Assembly (NCBI GenBank): GCA_003152075.1
Contig: PLZG01000079.1
Span: forward strand, 2,978-66,977
Length of the DNA stretch: 64,000 nucleotides
Origin: a candidate division FCPU426 bacterium
GTDB lineage: Bacteria > Oederibacteriota > Muellerivitia > Muellerivitales > Muellerivitaceae
Reading direction: 5' to 3'
Both the position numbers and the translations under genes were made by a program. Under the pieces are notes generated by a model. It did not search any database and had not been told where the DNA came from. It saw only the letters and a list, made by a program, of their open reading frames with translations. Below, in pieces: positions 7,089 to 16,471 of this stretch. The number at the start of each line of letters is the position of its first letter. Within the stretch, counting starts at the first letter, position 1.

Positions 7089-8648
7089 ATGAAGTTCAGC
7101 CGGTATAAATTAAACAAGATCTTTTCCGCGGCCTTCCTTCTTTTCGCTGTTTTTTCGGCATGCCCACAAGTCCTTCCGGCCGCCTCCCGTACCTCCAATC
7201 CTTTGGACAATTCCAATTCCTTCCCCCGTGCCGCGGCCATGGGGTCGGCCTTCGTTGGACTGGCGGACGATGCTACCGCCCTTTTCTCAAACCCCGCCGG
7301 GTTAGGCTACCTGAACCGGTGGCAACTGATGGCCGACAGTAATTTTTGGCTGGTGGATACCCACCAGGAAACCATCCTCTTAGGAATCCCGGGACCCAGC
7401 CAATGGGGAAACTTCGCCGTGGCGTTCAGCTATTTGGATTATGGGACTTTTGAGGGGAGAGACAACGCCGGTTCCTTAGCGCCCAATTACAGCGCGAACC
7501 GGGTGAACGCGAGGGTCAGCTGGGGCCTCAAAATTTTAGAAGAGGTTTCCTTGGGTTTGGGCATCCAAAGTTCCCAGACCAGCCTGGCGGATAACTCCTA
7601 TACCGCTTTGGCGGGAGACATCGGGTTTTTAGCCAAACCCTTTGAAAACTTCAAGGCGGGGTTTTCCTATGACAACCTGGGAGTCAATTCCCAATCCGGC
7701 GCTGTTGAGGACGCTTTTAACTTGGGGGCCTCGTACGAGGTTAACTTGGGCAAGGGGAACCAACTGATCACGGCCCTTGGCGGAACGGTGGAACCTTCGG
7801 CGGTCAGTTACCTTCAGGCGGGAGTGGAATATGGATTGGAAAAATTATTTTTCCTACGCGCAGGGTACCAACTCCCCTTAAGTGATACTGGAATCCCGGG
7901 TTTGACCGGGTTAACGGCGGGGTTAGGCTTAAACCTTTCCAGTTTTAGTTTTGATTACGCCTATCTTCCTTACGGGGATTTGGGTTCCTCCCATCGGGTC
8001 AGCGTGGGATACAACTTTGAGACGGGGAATTCTTCTTCAACGAAATCAAACAAAGTTTTACCCTCCAAAGAATCAGGCCAAAGCTTGGAAAAGGCAGTTT
8101 CCTCAACTAGCGCAAAAGGAACCTTGGTGGCTTCGGACTTTCCGAAAACCTCAATTCATCGATCAAAATCAACCACAGGCCCCTTGGATAACGAAAGGGC
8201 AACCTCTTCTTCCTCCTTGGTTTCAACTGGCGGGTTTTCCATGGGTACCAGCCAAATGAGCACAATTCCTCCAACCGGTCAGGACATCCAGACGGATGAG
8301 AAAATGCCACCGGTTCAATCGCTGGGCACGACGATGCCTAAACCGGAAACGGAAGATCTGAAAGCCAAGGATTCACTGGTCGTCCAGTTTGATTTGGCGG
8401 ATGATTCCACCTCGGATGGGGCGGACCTGGAAAAACAAGGGAAATTCGAGGAAGCTTTGCGGAGTTACCGTTCCACGATCCAAAAGAATCCCAGGGATAC
8501 CTCAGCCTGGTGGGCTTTGGGGAACCTGTACCGGCGGTTCAACCAAAAGACCTATGCTATCCAATGCTTTAATCAAGTGATAAAACTAGAACCAAATAAC
8601 CAAAAATTGGCGGATTGGCTTGAACAGTACAAGGCGATAAAACAATGA
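7089..8648 (+). CDS. PorV/PorQ-like outer membrane protein with C-terminal TPR
   Basis: I chose the ATG at 7089 (GAGGCAGGA just upstream) over 7065, as it gives a clean signal peptide ending near PAASR. The next ~300 residues match the PorV/PorQ (UPF0164) barrel family: AAAMGSAFVGLADDATALFSNPAGLG is the family's signature, then many alternating strands to HRVSVGYNFE. PorV shuttles T9SS cargo in Bacteroidota. A low-complexity Ser/Thr spacer follows, then two TPR units (EALRSYRSTIQKNPRDTSAWWALG and QCFNQVIKLEPNN), an unusual addition. Its stop overlaps the next gene's start, so carrier and cargo are translationally coupled. Confidence 0.85.
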   Translation: MKFSRYKLNKIFSAAFLLFAVFSACPQVLPAASRTSNPLDNSNSFPRAAAMGSAFVGLADDATALFSNPAGLGYLNRWQLMADSNFWLVDTHQETILLGIPGPSQWGNFAVAFSYLDYGTFEGRDNAGSLAPNYSANRVNARVSWGLKILEEVSLGLGIQSSQTSLADNSYTALAGDIGFLAKPFENFKAGFSYDNLGVNSQSGAVEDAFNLGASYEVNLGKGNQLITALGGTVEPSAVSYLQAGVEYGLEKLFFLRAGYQLPLSDTGIPGLTGLTAGLGLNLSSFSFDYAYLPYGDLGSSHRVSVGYNFETGNSSSTKSNKVLPSKESGQSLEKAVSSTSAKGTLVASDFPKTSIHRSKSTTGPLDNERATSSSSLVSTGGFSMGTSQMSTIPPTGQDIQTDEKMPPVQSLGTTMPKPETEDLKAKDSLVVQFDLADDSTSDGADLEKQGKFEEALRSYRSTIQKNPRDTSAWWALGNLYRRFNQKTYAIQCFNQVIKLEPNNQKLADWLEQYKAIKQ

Positions 8649-9838
8649 AAAAATTTGCCTTAGTGATTTCGTTTTTATTGATCTTATTGGGACAAGTGGA
8701 AAAAGCCCGAGCCCAAACCACGCCTTGCTGCCAAGGAGTCACCTCCCTCGCCAATGAAGGATTAGGACTTAACAATCCGGCGGGTATGGCCATTGATTAT
8801 GGCCGTGACCGTTTGTACGTTGTGGAATCGGCCAATAAACAACTAATGGTTTACACCTCCAATGGAAACCCAGTGACAGCTTTCGCGGCCTGGAGTGGCG
8901 GACAGTTCAACTATCCCATTGACGTTTCGGTGGATGCCCAAGGGAATGTTTATGTGGCTGACTTTAGCAATGGAGAAGTGGAAAAGTTTGACAATGCGTT
9001 GAATTTTGTCGGCCCCATCGTCGCTCCCGCCGGCGCCAATCCCCGGGGCGTGTGGGTGGAAAACACAAGCACCACCAACACGGCGGTTTATTTTTCGATC
9101 CAACAAGGATATGTATACCTGTATGAGGGTAGCGGATCAGTTTATTCCCAGACAACCTCGTTTGGCGGACCAGCCACTTTGAACGCGCCAACGGGATTGG
9201 TGAAAGTTGGAACTGGCCTTTATGTGACTGATACCAGCGATAATCGAGTGATTAAGTTTGACTTAAGCAACAATGGCGCTGTTTCCGTTATGGTAACAGG
9301 TATTAACCCTTATGGAATCCGAACCGACTTAGCCGGATTTTTTTATGTCACCAGTTATAGTACGCAAACCGTGGATGTTTTTAGGCCGGATTTTACACTG
9401 GACCATCCCTGCACCTTGGCTGGGGGTCCTTGGGGCGTAGTGGTGAATGCCGCAGGAGAGATTTTTGTGGGTGAAAGCCTCACCGGGTCGGTAACCGTGG
9501 TCCAGGGATGTATCGTGGAACCCACTCCGACCCCGTCCTATAACGGCCTCAATCCGCCCGATGCGGGGACCTGTTTCATTTATCCTTCCCCGGCCAGGGG
9601 AGATCACGCCACGGTGTCCTACAACATGGCCGAATCTGGCCGGATGGACCTGAAGGTTTGGAACGAAAAGGCCGAGTTGGAAGCCCATGTGACCGACCAA
9701 AAGCCAGCAGGGATTCAAATTACGCCTTTCAGCATTTCCGGGTTCGCCTCGGGGGTTTATTTCTATGTTTTAACCCTCAACTATGATTCGGGCCGAGTGG
9801 ATAAGATCAAACCGAAGAAGTTTGTAATTCTCCATTAA
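8645..9838 (+). CDS. Secreted NHL-repeat protein with T9SS-like C-terminal domain
   Basis: A 397-residue exported protein: signal peptide (cleavage near KARAQ), an NHL-type propeller with repeated FNYPIDVSVDAQGNVYVAD blades, a short Pro/Thr linker (PTPTPS), then an ~85-residue domain starting CFIYPSPARGD and ending KKFVILH. The YPxP opening, VYFY strand and basic-hydrophobic tail resemble Por-type sorting domains or FlgD Ig. It begins within the stop codon of the PorV-like gene (ATGA). Probable role: surface or secreted binding protein; ligand unknown. Confidence 0.8.
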   Translation: MKKFALVISFLLILLGQVEKARAQTTPCCQGVTSLANEGLGLNNPAGMAIDYGRDRLYVVESANKQLMVYTSNGNPVTAFAAWSGGQFNYPIDVSVDAQGNVYVADFSNGEVEKFDNALNFVGPIVAPAGANPRGVWVENTSTTNTAVYFSIQQGYVYLYEGSGSVYSQTTSFGGPATLNAPTGLVKVGTGLYVTDTSDNRVIKFDLSNNGAVSVMVTGINPYGIRTDLAGFFYVTSYSTQTVDVFRPDFTLDHPCTLAGGPWGVVVNAAGEIFVGESLTGSVTVVQGCIVEPTPTPSYNGLNPPDAGTCFIYPSPARGDHATVSYNMAESGRMDLKVWNEKAELEAHVTDQKPAGIQITPFSISGFASGVYFYVLTLNYDSGRVDKIKPKKFVILH

Positions 9839-9922
9839 TCAAAGAATATCTCCGCTTAATCCCCAAACCTCGAAACGTTTTCCCCCGACCAATCAAAATT
9901 TTAGAAATAATAAATTATTTTT

Positions 9923-9951
9923 GGAATAAAACCCGCTGTTCCACACTGGAA
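9923..9951 (+). promoter_or_regulatory. Candidate promoter/operator of the giant subtilase
   Basis: GGAATAAAACCC (9923-9934) is followed by TTCCACACTGGAA (9939-9951), an interrupted palindrome that also appears at 16268-16280 after the next copy of the element. The remainder of the 220-base gap is AT-rich with no gene. Confidence 0.45.
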
Positions 9952-10060
9952 TGGTGAGAAGTAGCAATTTGTCTTAAATCGTAATAAATAAACAAAAGTA
10001 TCTAATTTTTAAAGCAGTTAGCGACCGGCAGAAACTATTTATGGGAAAGGTATTTAATTT

Positions 10061-13000
10061 ATGAGCCAAACCCGAAATTCATTTGGCGGCCGTATAAGAT
10101 TCTCAGGGATTGTTTTTTTCTTGTTTTTAGCCTGCCCGATGATTCTTTCGGCGGCTCCCACCCCCACTAAAACATTTACCCCGAGATTTTCAAATACATT
10201 CACAAGGACTTTTACTCCCACTCCTACCTTTACTCCAACTATTACTTTTACTAACACGCCTACAGTTATAGCGACTTTTCCAACGAATCAACCGACCTAT
10301 GATCCTGAAAAAATATTGGTCCAATTACAACCCAACGTCGACATACCCGTTGCCATGGCCTCACTTTCTGTTTATGGCCAACCCGACGCCGTCGGGATTG
10401 ATCCTACGGGTATTTTCCCTCTAGACCTAAACGCTGGAATAGTGGTAATGGACGCGGTTACTTTAACCCAAGACCCAACCTTAGCCCTTTTCTTCCAGGC
10501 CGCCCAGCCGGATTACTATTACTACGTCCAAGGGTGTCCTGTTCTGGCTCCGACTTCCGCGAGCGATCCTTATTATTCGACCGGAACTGTTGTCCAAGCC
10601 TGTGGGACGAATATGATCGATCCAGCTTGGCCCTTGACGATGATCGGGGCTCCCTGCGCTTGGAACTTTTTGTCGGCAAATCTTGCCTGTCCTTTCACGA
10701 ACTCAGTCACAGTCGCGGTTATTGACACGGGGGTTTCTTCAGATTATTTAACAACAAATCATCCTGACCTTCCCTCTTCGATTTTTGTTCCTGGAACCAA
10801 TACGGTTGGTGGAACCGGTACGATTGATGATTATGGTCACGGCACCCATGTGACTGGAATCATCGCGGCCCAATGGAGTAACGCAGGGGGCACTAATCCA
10901 TGTACTACCAATACACCACCGGGACCTTTCAACGGTGGTATGGCTGGTGTGGCTGGTTACCCTGGGTTGTTAAAGATAATGCCCGTGAAGTCATTAAACA
11001 ATATAGGAAAGGGGGATTCGTGGTCCGTCATTCAAGGTCTCAACTTTGCGGTGGCCAATGGTGCAAAAATCATCAATATGTCACTTGGCTCTACTAGTAT
11101 TGATCCTTTTGAGCAGGCGGCTGTACAGTCCGCGGTGAACGCGAATTGTCTGGTAGTGGCATCGGCGGGAAATGACACAAAAGTTGGGGGGCCGCTTCAA
11201 CCTTTGGAATATCCAGCCGCTTATGCTTATGCCACGCCTTTCCCCAAAACTGCCCCGGGGGTCGTTGCGGTAGGCGCGGTAGATCCTACTACTGCCAAGG
11301 CTTGGTATTCCAACGGAGGAAATGGGTTGAGCTTGGTCGCACCGGGTGGGGCAGCTGTGGGAGGATTCAATTCCACCCAAAATATCCTGAGTTGCATCGC
11401 CAATTGCCCTATTGCCGCAACGGTGGGGGGAACTTCGGCAGCCGCTTTTGACCCTTGCGACAACAACTATGGGACAGATGCGGGGACTTCCATGGCAGCG
11501 CCTTATGTTTCGGGCGCCGCGGCTTTGATGCTGGCTCTTAACCCTGCTCTTCCCAATTATCAGCTTAAGACCATTCTTCAAAACACCGCCAAGGATTTAA
11601 CGTTAGCTCCAGCCAAAGTGGGATACGATTACTATACTGGTTACGGACTTTTAAATATTTGTACGGCCCTTTCAGCAGCGAAAAACGCCGTTCCTTCTCC
11701 TACTTATACCACCCAGCCGACCTATACCCCAACGCCAACGCCAAAATATAGTCCAACCTTTACTCCCATTCCAAACATAACGCCGATCTTTACCCCTGAT
11801 CCCATTGGTTGTACCAGCAAGGGAACAGAATTTTGGTTGGCTTTCCCAGCTCATTCTCCGAGTGGTAGTTTTGGAAGTCCGCCGATTTTACCATCTCTTT
11901 CATTCATTATTGGTTCGGATACTAATGCCACTGGAACCGTAGTTTTGCCTGGAGGCATTACAAAGCCATTCTCAGTTGTGGCTGGAAGCACAACGACGGT
12001 CTTCGTTCCCATCACGGATGAATTGAATCCAGGATCTCCGGGTTATACCGTTCCGAGCCAGGAATGGACTGAATCCAAAGGCATCCATATTACCTCGGAT
12101 CAAGTTATTTCCGTAATCGGAGCAAGCATGGAAAGTGCTACATCGGACGCCTATCTTGGTTTGCCGGTTCAAGTATTGGGAACAAGTTATGCCGTTTTGA
12201 GTTATACAAACCCAACCAATTCGGGATTTGCAAGTTACAAATTTCCAAGTGAATTGGCTGTTGTGGCAACACAAGATAGGACCGTTGTTATGATAACCCC
12301 TTCTCAAACCGTTTTGTCCCATACCGCAGGATTTGCTTATCCTGTGACTTTAAACAAAGGGCAAACATATACTCTCTTGCTTACTGGTGCCGGATTAGAC
12401 TTGAGTGGAACATTGATCAGTTCGAACTATAAGGTTGCAGTTTTTGGGGGACATTATGACGCGTTGGTTCCCAGTTCATATTTAACCGCTGATTTTCTCA
12501 TTGAACAAATGGTTCCGATAAGTGCTTGGGGAACAAGTTTTCCAACTGTTCCATATGCAGCTCGCAAGGCTGGGGACCAGTTTAGAATAATCGCCTCTCA
12601 ACCGAATACAACTGTCCACATTAATGGGGGTTTGCCCACGATATTAGGGATGCCAGGTCAATTTTTTGAAACTAATCTTAATGTTCCTTCCGATATTGAA
12701 GCGGATAAGCCGGTGGTCGTAATGCAATATGCCACTGGTACAAATTTTGACAAGGTTCCATTAACTGATCCAAACATGACCACAATTCCATCGGTCAGTC
12801 AGTGGCTTTCTTCTTACCTGGTACAAACAATGAATACCTTTAATGGTTTTCTCAATATCATCGCGCCAAATAGCCTGTTAGTGGTTCCGCCGGGCGGCTC
12901 GCCGGGCTCCACCTCCATCTTAATGGACGGTGCTTATCTACCCATTTCGTCTTTTACCCTACATCCTAATATGCCGGGATATTCTTACGCGCAAGTTGGA

Positions 13001-16000
13001 GTCACTAATAATCATCACCAATTATTCGCGCCTCAGCCTTTTGGTCTAACGGTGTACGGTTTCAGCGCTTATACCTATTATGATAGCTATGGTTATCCTG
13101 GCGGCATGAACCTTTGTGTTCCGCCGACTCCTACTCCGACTTTTACCCCCACCTTCACCTTTACGCCCACCCCAACGCTAGGAGTCTGTCAGAATAATGG
13201 ATTTTCTGCGCCGATTCCCGGGGGACAGTGGAACCCGGTGGCAACGGGGACACCGCTGGGTAGCACGAATGAAAACAGTGTCGTATTTGACGCCGGTTCG
13301 GGTTCGCATATGTGGCTTTTGAGCAGCAGTGGAGTCTGGGATTCTTCGGATGGAGTGAACTGGAATTCACATTCCTTGCCCACTTTTCTGTCAGGTCGGA
13401 CGGGTCAGCAAAGCGTGACCTTGAATGGCAAGATATATGTGGTAGGCGGAACGATCGGCGGTGTTTTACAAAGCGATGTTTGGTCCTCCAGTGATGGAAA
13501 CACTTGGAATAATGTAACGAGTTCCGCAAATTTTGGAGGCAGGTCGGGATTTGGGTTGTTCGCCTTCAACGGATATATGTGGTTGGTTGGAGGGGTTGGG
13601 TCAGGTGGGTTTATGAACGATGTTTGGTATTCCCAGAATGGTTCAACCTGGACCCAAGCGACCGGCAATGGGGGTTTTATCCCAAGGGCTTTTATGCCTT
13701 GCGTGGTATTCAATGGCCAGATGTGGGTGATCGGTGGGTCGAGTGCCTATGCCCCTCTGGCCGATATATGGACTTCCACCAATGGAACCAATTGGACCCA
13801 GGTGACACCCATTGGAACCAGTTTCGCGGCGCGGTACTACCACCATGCGGTGGTTTGCGGAAATGCCCTATGGGTGATCGGGGGATATGGGGAAAGTTCG
13901 TTGTTCCAAGATGTTTGGGTCAGCTTGGATGGGGTGAATTGGTCTTTAGCAACAGGGTCGACGGCTTTTGATGATACGAAGGGTACAGCTCTTTCCTATG
14001 CCAACCAGGTTTGGGTGGCCACCTATCCAGGGGCTGGTCCCGCCAATTGGGTTTGGAACAGCCCTTGTTGCCTAATACCGACTCCAACTCCAACACCCAA
14101 TTGTTGCCTGGTCCTTCAGACGATGACTCCGAACCCCTTCGGAGGCGGAGGACTGGGTTATGGAGTGGTTTTGGACAAGGTCAACAACGCCCTCTACGCT
14201 CCCAACGGGGGGTTAAATCAGATTTATAAATTCCCTCTTCCCTCGGGCGGACCTTGGGGAACCGTCAATCCGGTGGGAACCCTCACTTTCAGTAACATTA
14301 GTGGCCTGGCGATGGGGACGGATGGGTTCATTTATGTGGGTGAGTACAATGGCTCCATCCTTAAAGTGGATCCACAGGGGGTTCAAACCACACTTGCGCT
14401 GGAAAGCGGCGCAGGTCAAATTCGCGGGATCGCTGTTGTCCTGAATAGTAGCGGTTATGAGGATGTCTATGTGACCCTTCAAGGGGGGACGGTCGAGGTT
14501 TTTCCTAATAACGGAGGAACCTATGGACCGGCGGTTACGGTTGGAATGGTCGCCGGCGGTGAACCCACGGGAATCGTGGTATTCAACAACACGGTCTATG
14601 TCACGGATGGAGGGTATAATTTGATCTCCTACCCGATTACTGGGACCTATACCTATGGCCCAGGGTCAACCCTGCTTTCAAGCTTGCAAAACGCCTTCCA
14701 TATGTCGACGGATGGCACCAACCTTTATATCGCCTCGCCGGGTGATTTGACTTATGTCGCGGTCAATACATCGGGTGTAATTTTGAACAAGTGCGTGGTG
14801 CCGACGGGGGGGTTCGCCACCGCAGTCGACCCTGTCAGCGGGGAAGTTTACGTTCAAGCCCCGAGCGCGATTTATGTCATGGCCCATTGTTCCGCTGTTC
14901 CTCTGCCGACGCCAACTCCGACACCAGGTTGTTGTCAATTGCTCCAAACTATCCCGGGTGTAACGCCGGGAAGTTTGAACTATGGGTTGGCATTTGATTC
15001 GAGCCGACAGGCGTTATACGCAACCGACACCTCTAGCAGCCAGATCGTGAAATATTCTATTCCCTCGGGGGGTTATGGCGGATTGATAAATCCAGTCGGA
15101 ACCACTTTCAGCAATTTAGAGTGTTTAGCCATGGGTGGAGATGGTTTCTTGTATGTTGGAGAATCGAACGGGACCATTTTGAAAGTAGATCCGATGGGAG
15201 TTATCACAACCGTTACGGTGGAGACTGGAGTAGGTTTTGTCCGCGGGATCGCGGTTGACCAAACCACTGAGGACATTTATGTGACCCTCCAAGGGGGAAC
15301 GGTTGAAGTTTTCCCAAATAGTGGAGGAACTTATGGATCGCCAACAGCGGTGGGAACGGTCGCTGGCGGGGAGCCAACAGGAATTGTGGTATTAAATAAC
15401 TTTGTTTATGCCACAAATGGGGGAGGTGAGGTGATTTCTTTCCAGAACACAGGAAGTTACACCTTTACAACTGGGACTGTTTTGCTTTCGAGCTCACTGC
15501 TAACTGCCTTCATGATGGCAACGGATGGGTCAAACCTTTATGTCGCATCATCCGGTGACAATTCTTACGTTGTGTTAGACACGTCCGGAAATGTATTAAA
15601 CAAATGTTTCACACCGACTGGGGGATTTGGCATCGCGGTTGACCCGATTAGCGGAAAAGTTTATCTCCTGGCCAGCAATGTGATCTATGTGATGTCCCAT
15701 TGTTCCAATGTCCACTTGCCGGGAAAGGCATCAAAAATACCACTTCACTCGTCTTTGTTATTACAAGAAGGACAAGCAACTTCTACCCCAACACCCAAAG
15801 CAACCTTTACTCCGACCGCTACCGCAACGGCTACACCTAGTTTTTCGGGTTTGGCAATAGCCGCGCCGAACGTTTCTCGGAACGGCGAGCCGATCAAGTT
15901 CCTCGTGAACCTGGACAAGCCCAGCCAGATCCGGCTAAGCCTTTTCTCCATCACGGGAGAGAGTGTTTTCCAAGAATCAACGATGGGGAACATGGGGATC

Positions 16001-16132
16001 AATACCCTTAGCTGGGGATTGCAAAACCAGGCTGGCTCACCGGTAGCCAGCGGGCTTTACATCTTCCAATTGCAGGCCGACGATGGGAGGGGGAAGCGGT
16101 CCCAAACCGGCAAAGTGGCCGTATTCCATTGA
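10061..16132 (+). CDS. Giant secreted subtilase with adhesion-like domains and T9SS-like C-terminus
   Basis: A 2023-residue exported mosaic. Signal peptide, then a Thr/Pro linker (residues 33-70) and a peptidase S8 domain with the full triad: Asp222 in VIDTG, His260 in HGTHVTG, Ser477 in GTSMAAP, plus the oxyanion Asn371 in ASAGN. After another linker (about 545-580) comes an IgGFc-binding-like beta domain opening GTEFWLAFPA (about 582-1010), a kelch-type propeller (about 1043-1336), two tandem near-duplicate NHL-type propellers (about 1346-1617 and 1622-1887), a third linker and a FlgD/sorting-type C-terminal domain ending GKVAVFH. GGGAAAGG lies about ten bases before the ATG. Probably an extracellular or cell-surface protease/adhesin. 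Confidence 0.85.
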   Translation: MSQTRNSFGGRIRFSGIVFFLFLACPMILSAAPTPTKTFTPRFSNTFTRTFTPTPTFTPTITFTNTPTVIATFPTNQPTYDPEKILVQLQPNVDIPVAMASLSVYGQPDAVGIDPTGIFPLDLNAGIVVMDAVTLTQDPTLALFFQAAQPDYYYYVQGCPVLAPTSASDPYYSTGTVVQACGTNMIDPAWPLTMIGAPCAWNFLSANLACPFTNSVTVAVIDTGVSSDYLTTNHPDLPSSIFVPGTNTVGGTGTIDDYGHGTHVTGIIAAQWSNAGGTNPCTTNTPPGPFNGGMAGVAGYPGLLKIMPVKSLNNIGKGDSWSVIQGLNFAVANGAKIINMSLGSTSIDPFEQAAVQSAVNANCLVVASAGNDTKVGGPLQPLEYPAAYAYATPFPKTAPGVVAVGAVDPTTAKAWYSNGGNGLSLVAPGGAAVGGFNSTQNILSCIANCPIAATVGGTSAAAFDPCDNNYGTDAGTSMAAPYVSGAAALMLALNPALPNYQLKTILQNTAKDLTLAPAKVGYDYYTGYGLLNICTALSAAKNAVPSPTYTTQPTYTPTPTPKYSPTFTPIPNITPIFTPDPIGCTSKGTEFWLAFPAHSPSGSFGSPPILPSLSFIIGSDTNATGTVVLPGGITKPFSVVAGSTTTVFVPITDELNPGSPGYTVPSQEWTESKGIHITSDQVISVIGASMESATSDAYLGLPVQVLGTSYAVLSYTNPTNSGFASYKFPSELAVVATQDRTVVMITPSQTVLSHTAGFAYPVTLNKGQTYTLLLTGAGLDLSGTLISSNYKVAVFGGHYDALVPSSYLTADFLIEQMVPISAWGTSFPTVPYAARKAGDQFRIIASQPNTTVHINGGLPTILGMPGQFFETNLNVPSDIEADKPVVVMQYATGTNFDKVPLTDPNMTTIPSVSQWLSSYLVQTMNTFNGFLNIIAPNSLLVVPPGGSPGSTSILMDGAYLPISSFTLHPNMPGYSYAQVGVTNNHHQLFAPQPFGLTVYGFSAYTYYDSYGYPGGMNLCVPPTPTPTFTPTFTFTPTPTLGVCQNNGFSAPIPGGQWNPVATGTPLGSTNENSVVFDAGSGSHMWLLSSSGVWDSSDGVNWNSHSLPTFLSGRTGQQSVTLNGKIYVVGGTIGGVLQSDVWSSSDGNTWNNVTSSANFGGRSGFGLFAFNGYMWLVGGVGSGGFMNDVWYSQNGSTWTQATGNGGFIPRAFMPCVVFNGQMWVIGGSSAYAPLADIWTSTNGTNWTQVTPIGTSFAARYYHHAVVCGNALWVIGGYGESSLFQDVWVSLDGVNWSLATGSTAFDDTKGTALSYANQVWVATYPGAGPANWVWNSPCCLIPTPTPTPNCCLVLQTMTPNPFGGGGLGYGVVLDKVNNALYAPNGGLNQIYKFPLPSGGPWGTVNPVGTLTFSNISGLAMGTDGFIYVGEYNGSILKVDPQGVQTTLALESGAGQIRGIAVVLNSSGYEDVYVTLQGGTVEVFPNNGGTYGPAVTVGMVAGGEPTGIVVFNNTVYVTDGGYNLISYPITGTYTYGPGSTLLSSLQNAFHMSTDGTNLYIASPGDLTYVAVNTSGVILNKCVVPTGGFATAVDPVSGEVYVQAPSAIYVMAHCSAVPLPTPTPTPGCCQLLQTIPGVTPGSLNYGLAFDSSRQALYATDTSSSQIVKYSIPSGGYGGLINPVGTTFSNLECLAMGGDGFLYVGESNGTILKVDPMGVITTVTVETGVGFVRGIAVDQTTEDIYVTLQGGTVEVFPNSGGTYGSPTAVGTVAGGEPTGIVVLNNFVYATNGGGEVISFQNTGSYTFTTGTVLLSSSLLTAFMMATDGSNLYVASSGDNSYVVLDTSGNVLNKCFTPTGGFGIAVDPISGKVYLLASNVIYVMSHCSNVHLPGKASKIPLHSSLLLQEGQATSTPTPKATFTPTATATATPSFSGLAIAAPNVSRNGEPIKFLVNLDKPSQIRLSLFSITGESVFQESTMGNMGINTLSWGLQNQAGSPVASGLYIFQLQADDGRGKRSQTGKVAVFH

Positions 16133-16142
16133 GGCTTTGACT

Positions 16143-16185
16143 AGGCTGAATTTCCTCTCCTAAAAGAGGGAGTTCAGCCTTTTTC
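16143..16185 (+). terminator. Rho-independent terminator after the subtilase
   Basis: AGGCTGAA (16143-16150) pairs with TTCAGCCT (16173-16180); an inner CCTCT/AGAGG stem extends it, and TTTTC follows. It sits ten bases after the stop codon. Confidence 0.8.
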
Positions 16186-16250
16186 TTTTGGTGCCTGGTC
16201 AATAAGGCCAAAAACCAGTTTTTCTCCCCCAAAAAGAACATAAATTTACA

Positions 16251-16280
16251 GGAATAAAAAGCCTTCTTTCCACACTGGAA
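16251..16280 (+). promoter_or_regulatory. Candidate promoter of the 1065-residue NHL protein
   Basis: GGAATAAAAAGCC starts at 16251, then TTCCACACTGGAA at 16268-16280, the same two-part arrangement as ahead of the subtilase gene. A leader of about 190 bases separates it from the start codon. Confidence 0.45.
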
Positions 16281-16320
16281 TAATGGCAGGTGTTGCAAAA
16301 AGGGGAGGTTGATCCATTAA

Positions 16321-16471
16321 GTTGAAGGCCCAAAGCCTTCAACCCTCAAGGGTCGACCCTTCGGGTCACCACTTGGCTTGTCCTGGGTAAAAGCCGGGGC
16401 CTAACCAGCCGGTCAGAGCGCTCTTGCCCAATTAAAATAAAAGTATCGGCTGAACGATCAAGGGTTTTCTT
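16321..16471 (+). other. Structured 5' leader, type unknown
   Basis: GTTGAAGGC (16321-16329) and GCCTTCAAC (16335-16343) form a perfect nine-base hairpin with a CCAAA loop; GACCC/GGGTC forms a second near 16356-16368. A GC-rich stretch with AAAGCCGGGGCCTAACC follows. The last wording faintly recalls a c-di-GMP-I riboswitch core, but the rest of that consensus is not found, so I leave the class open. Confidence 0.35.

Noticed and set aside
16380..16440. c-di-GMP-I (GEMM) riboswitch
   Set aside because: Only the AAAGCC...GGCCTAA wording fits; the first stem, the GNRA loop and the receptor stem could not be placed. Retained only as an unclassified leader.
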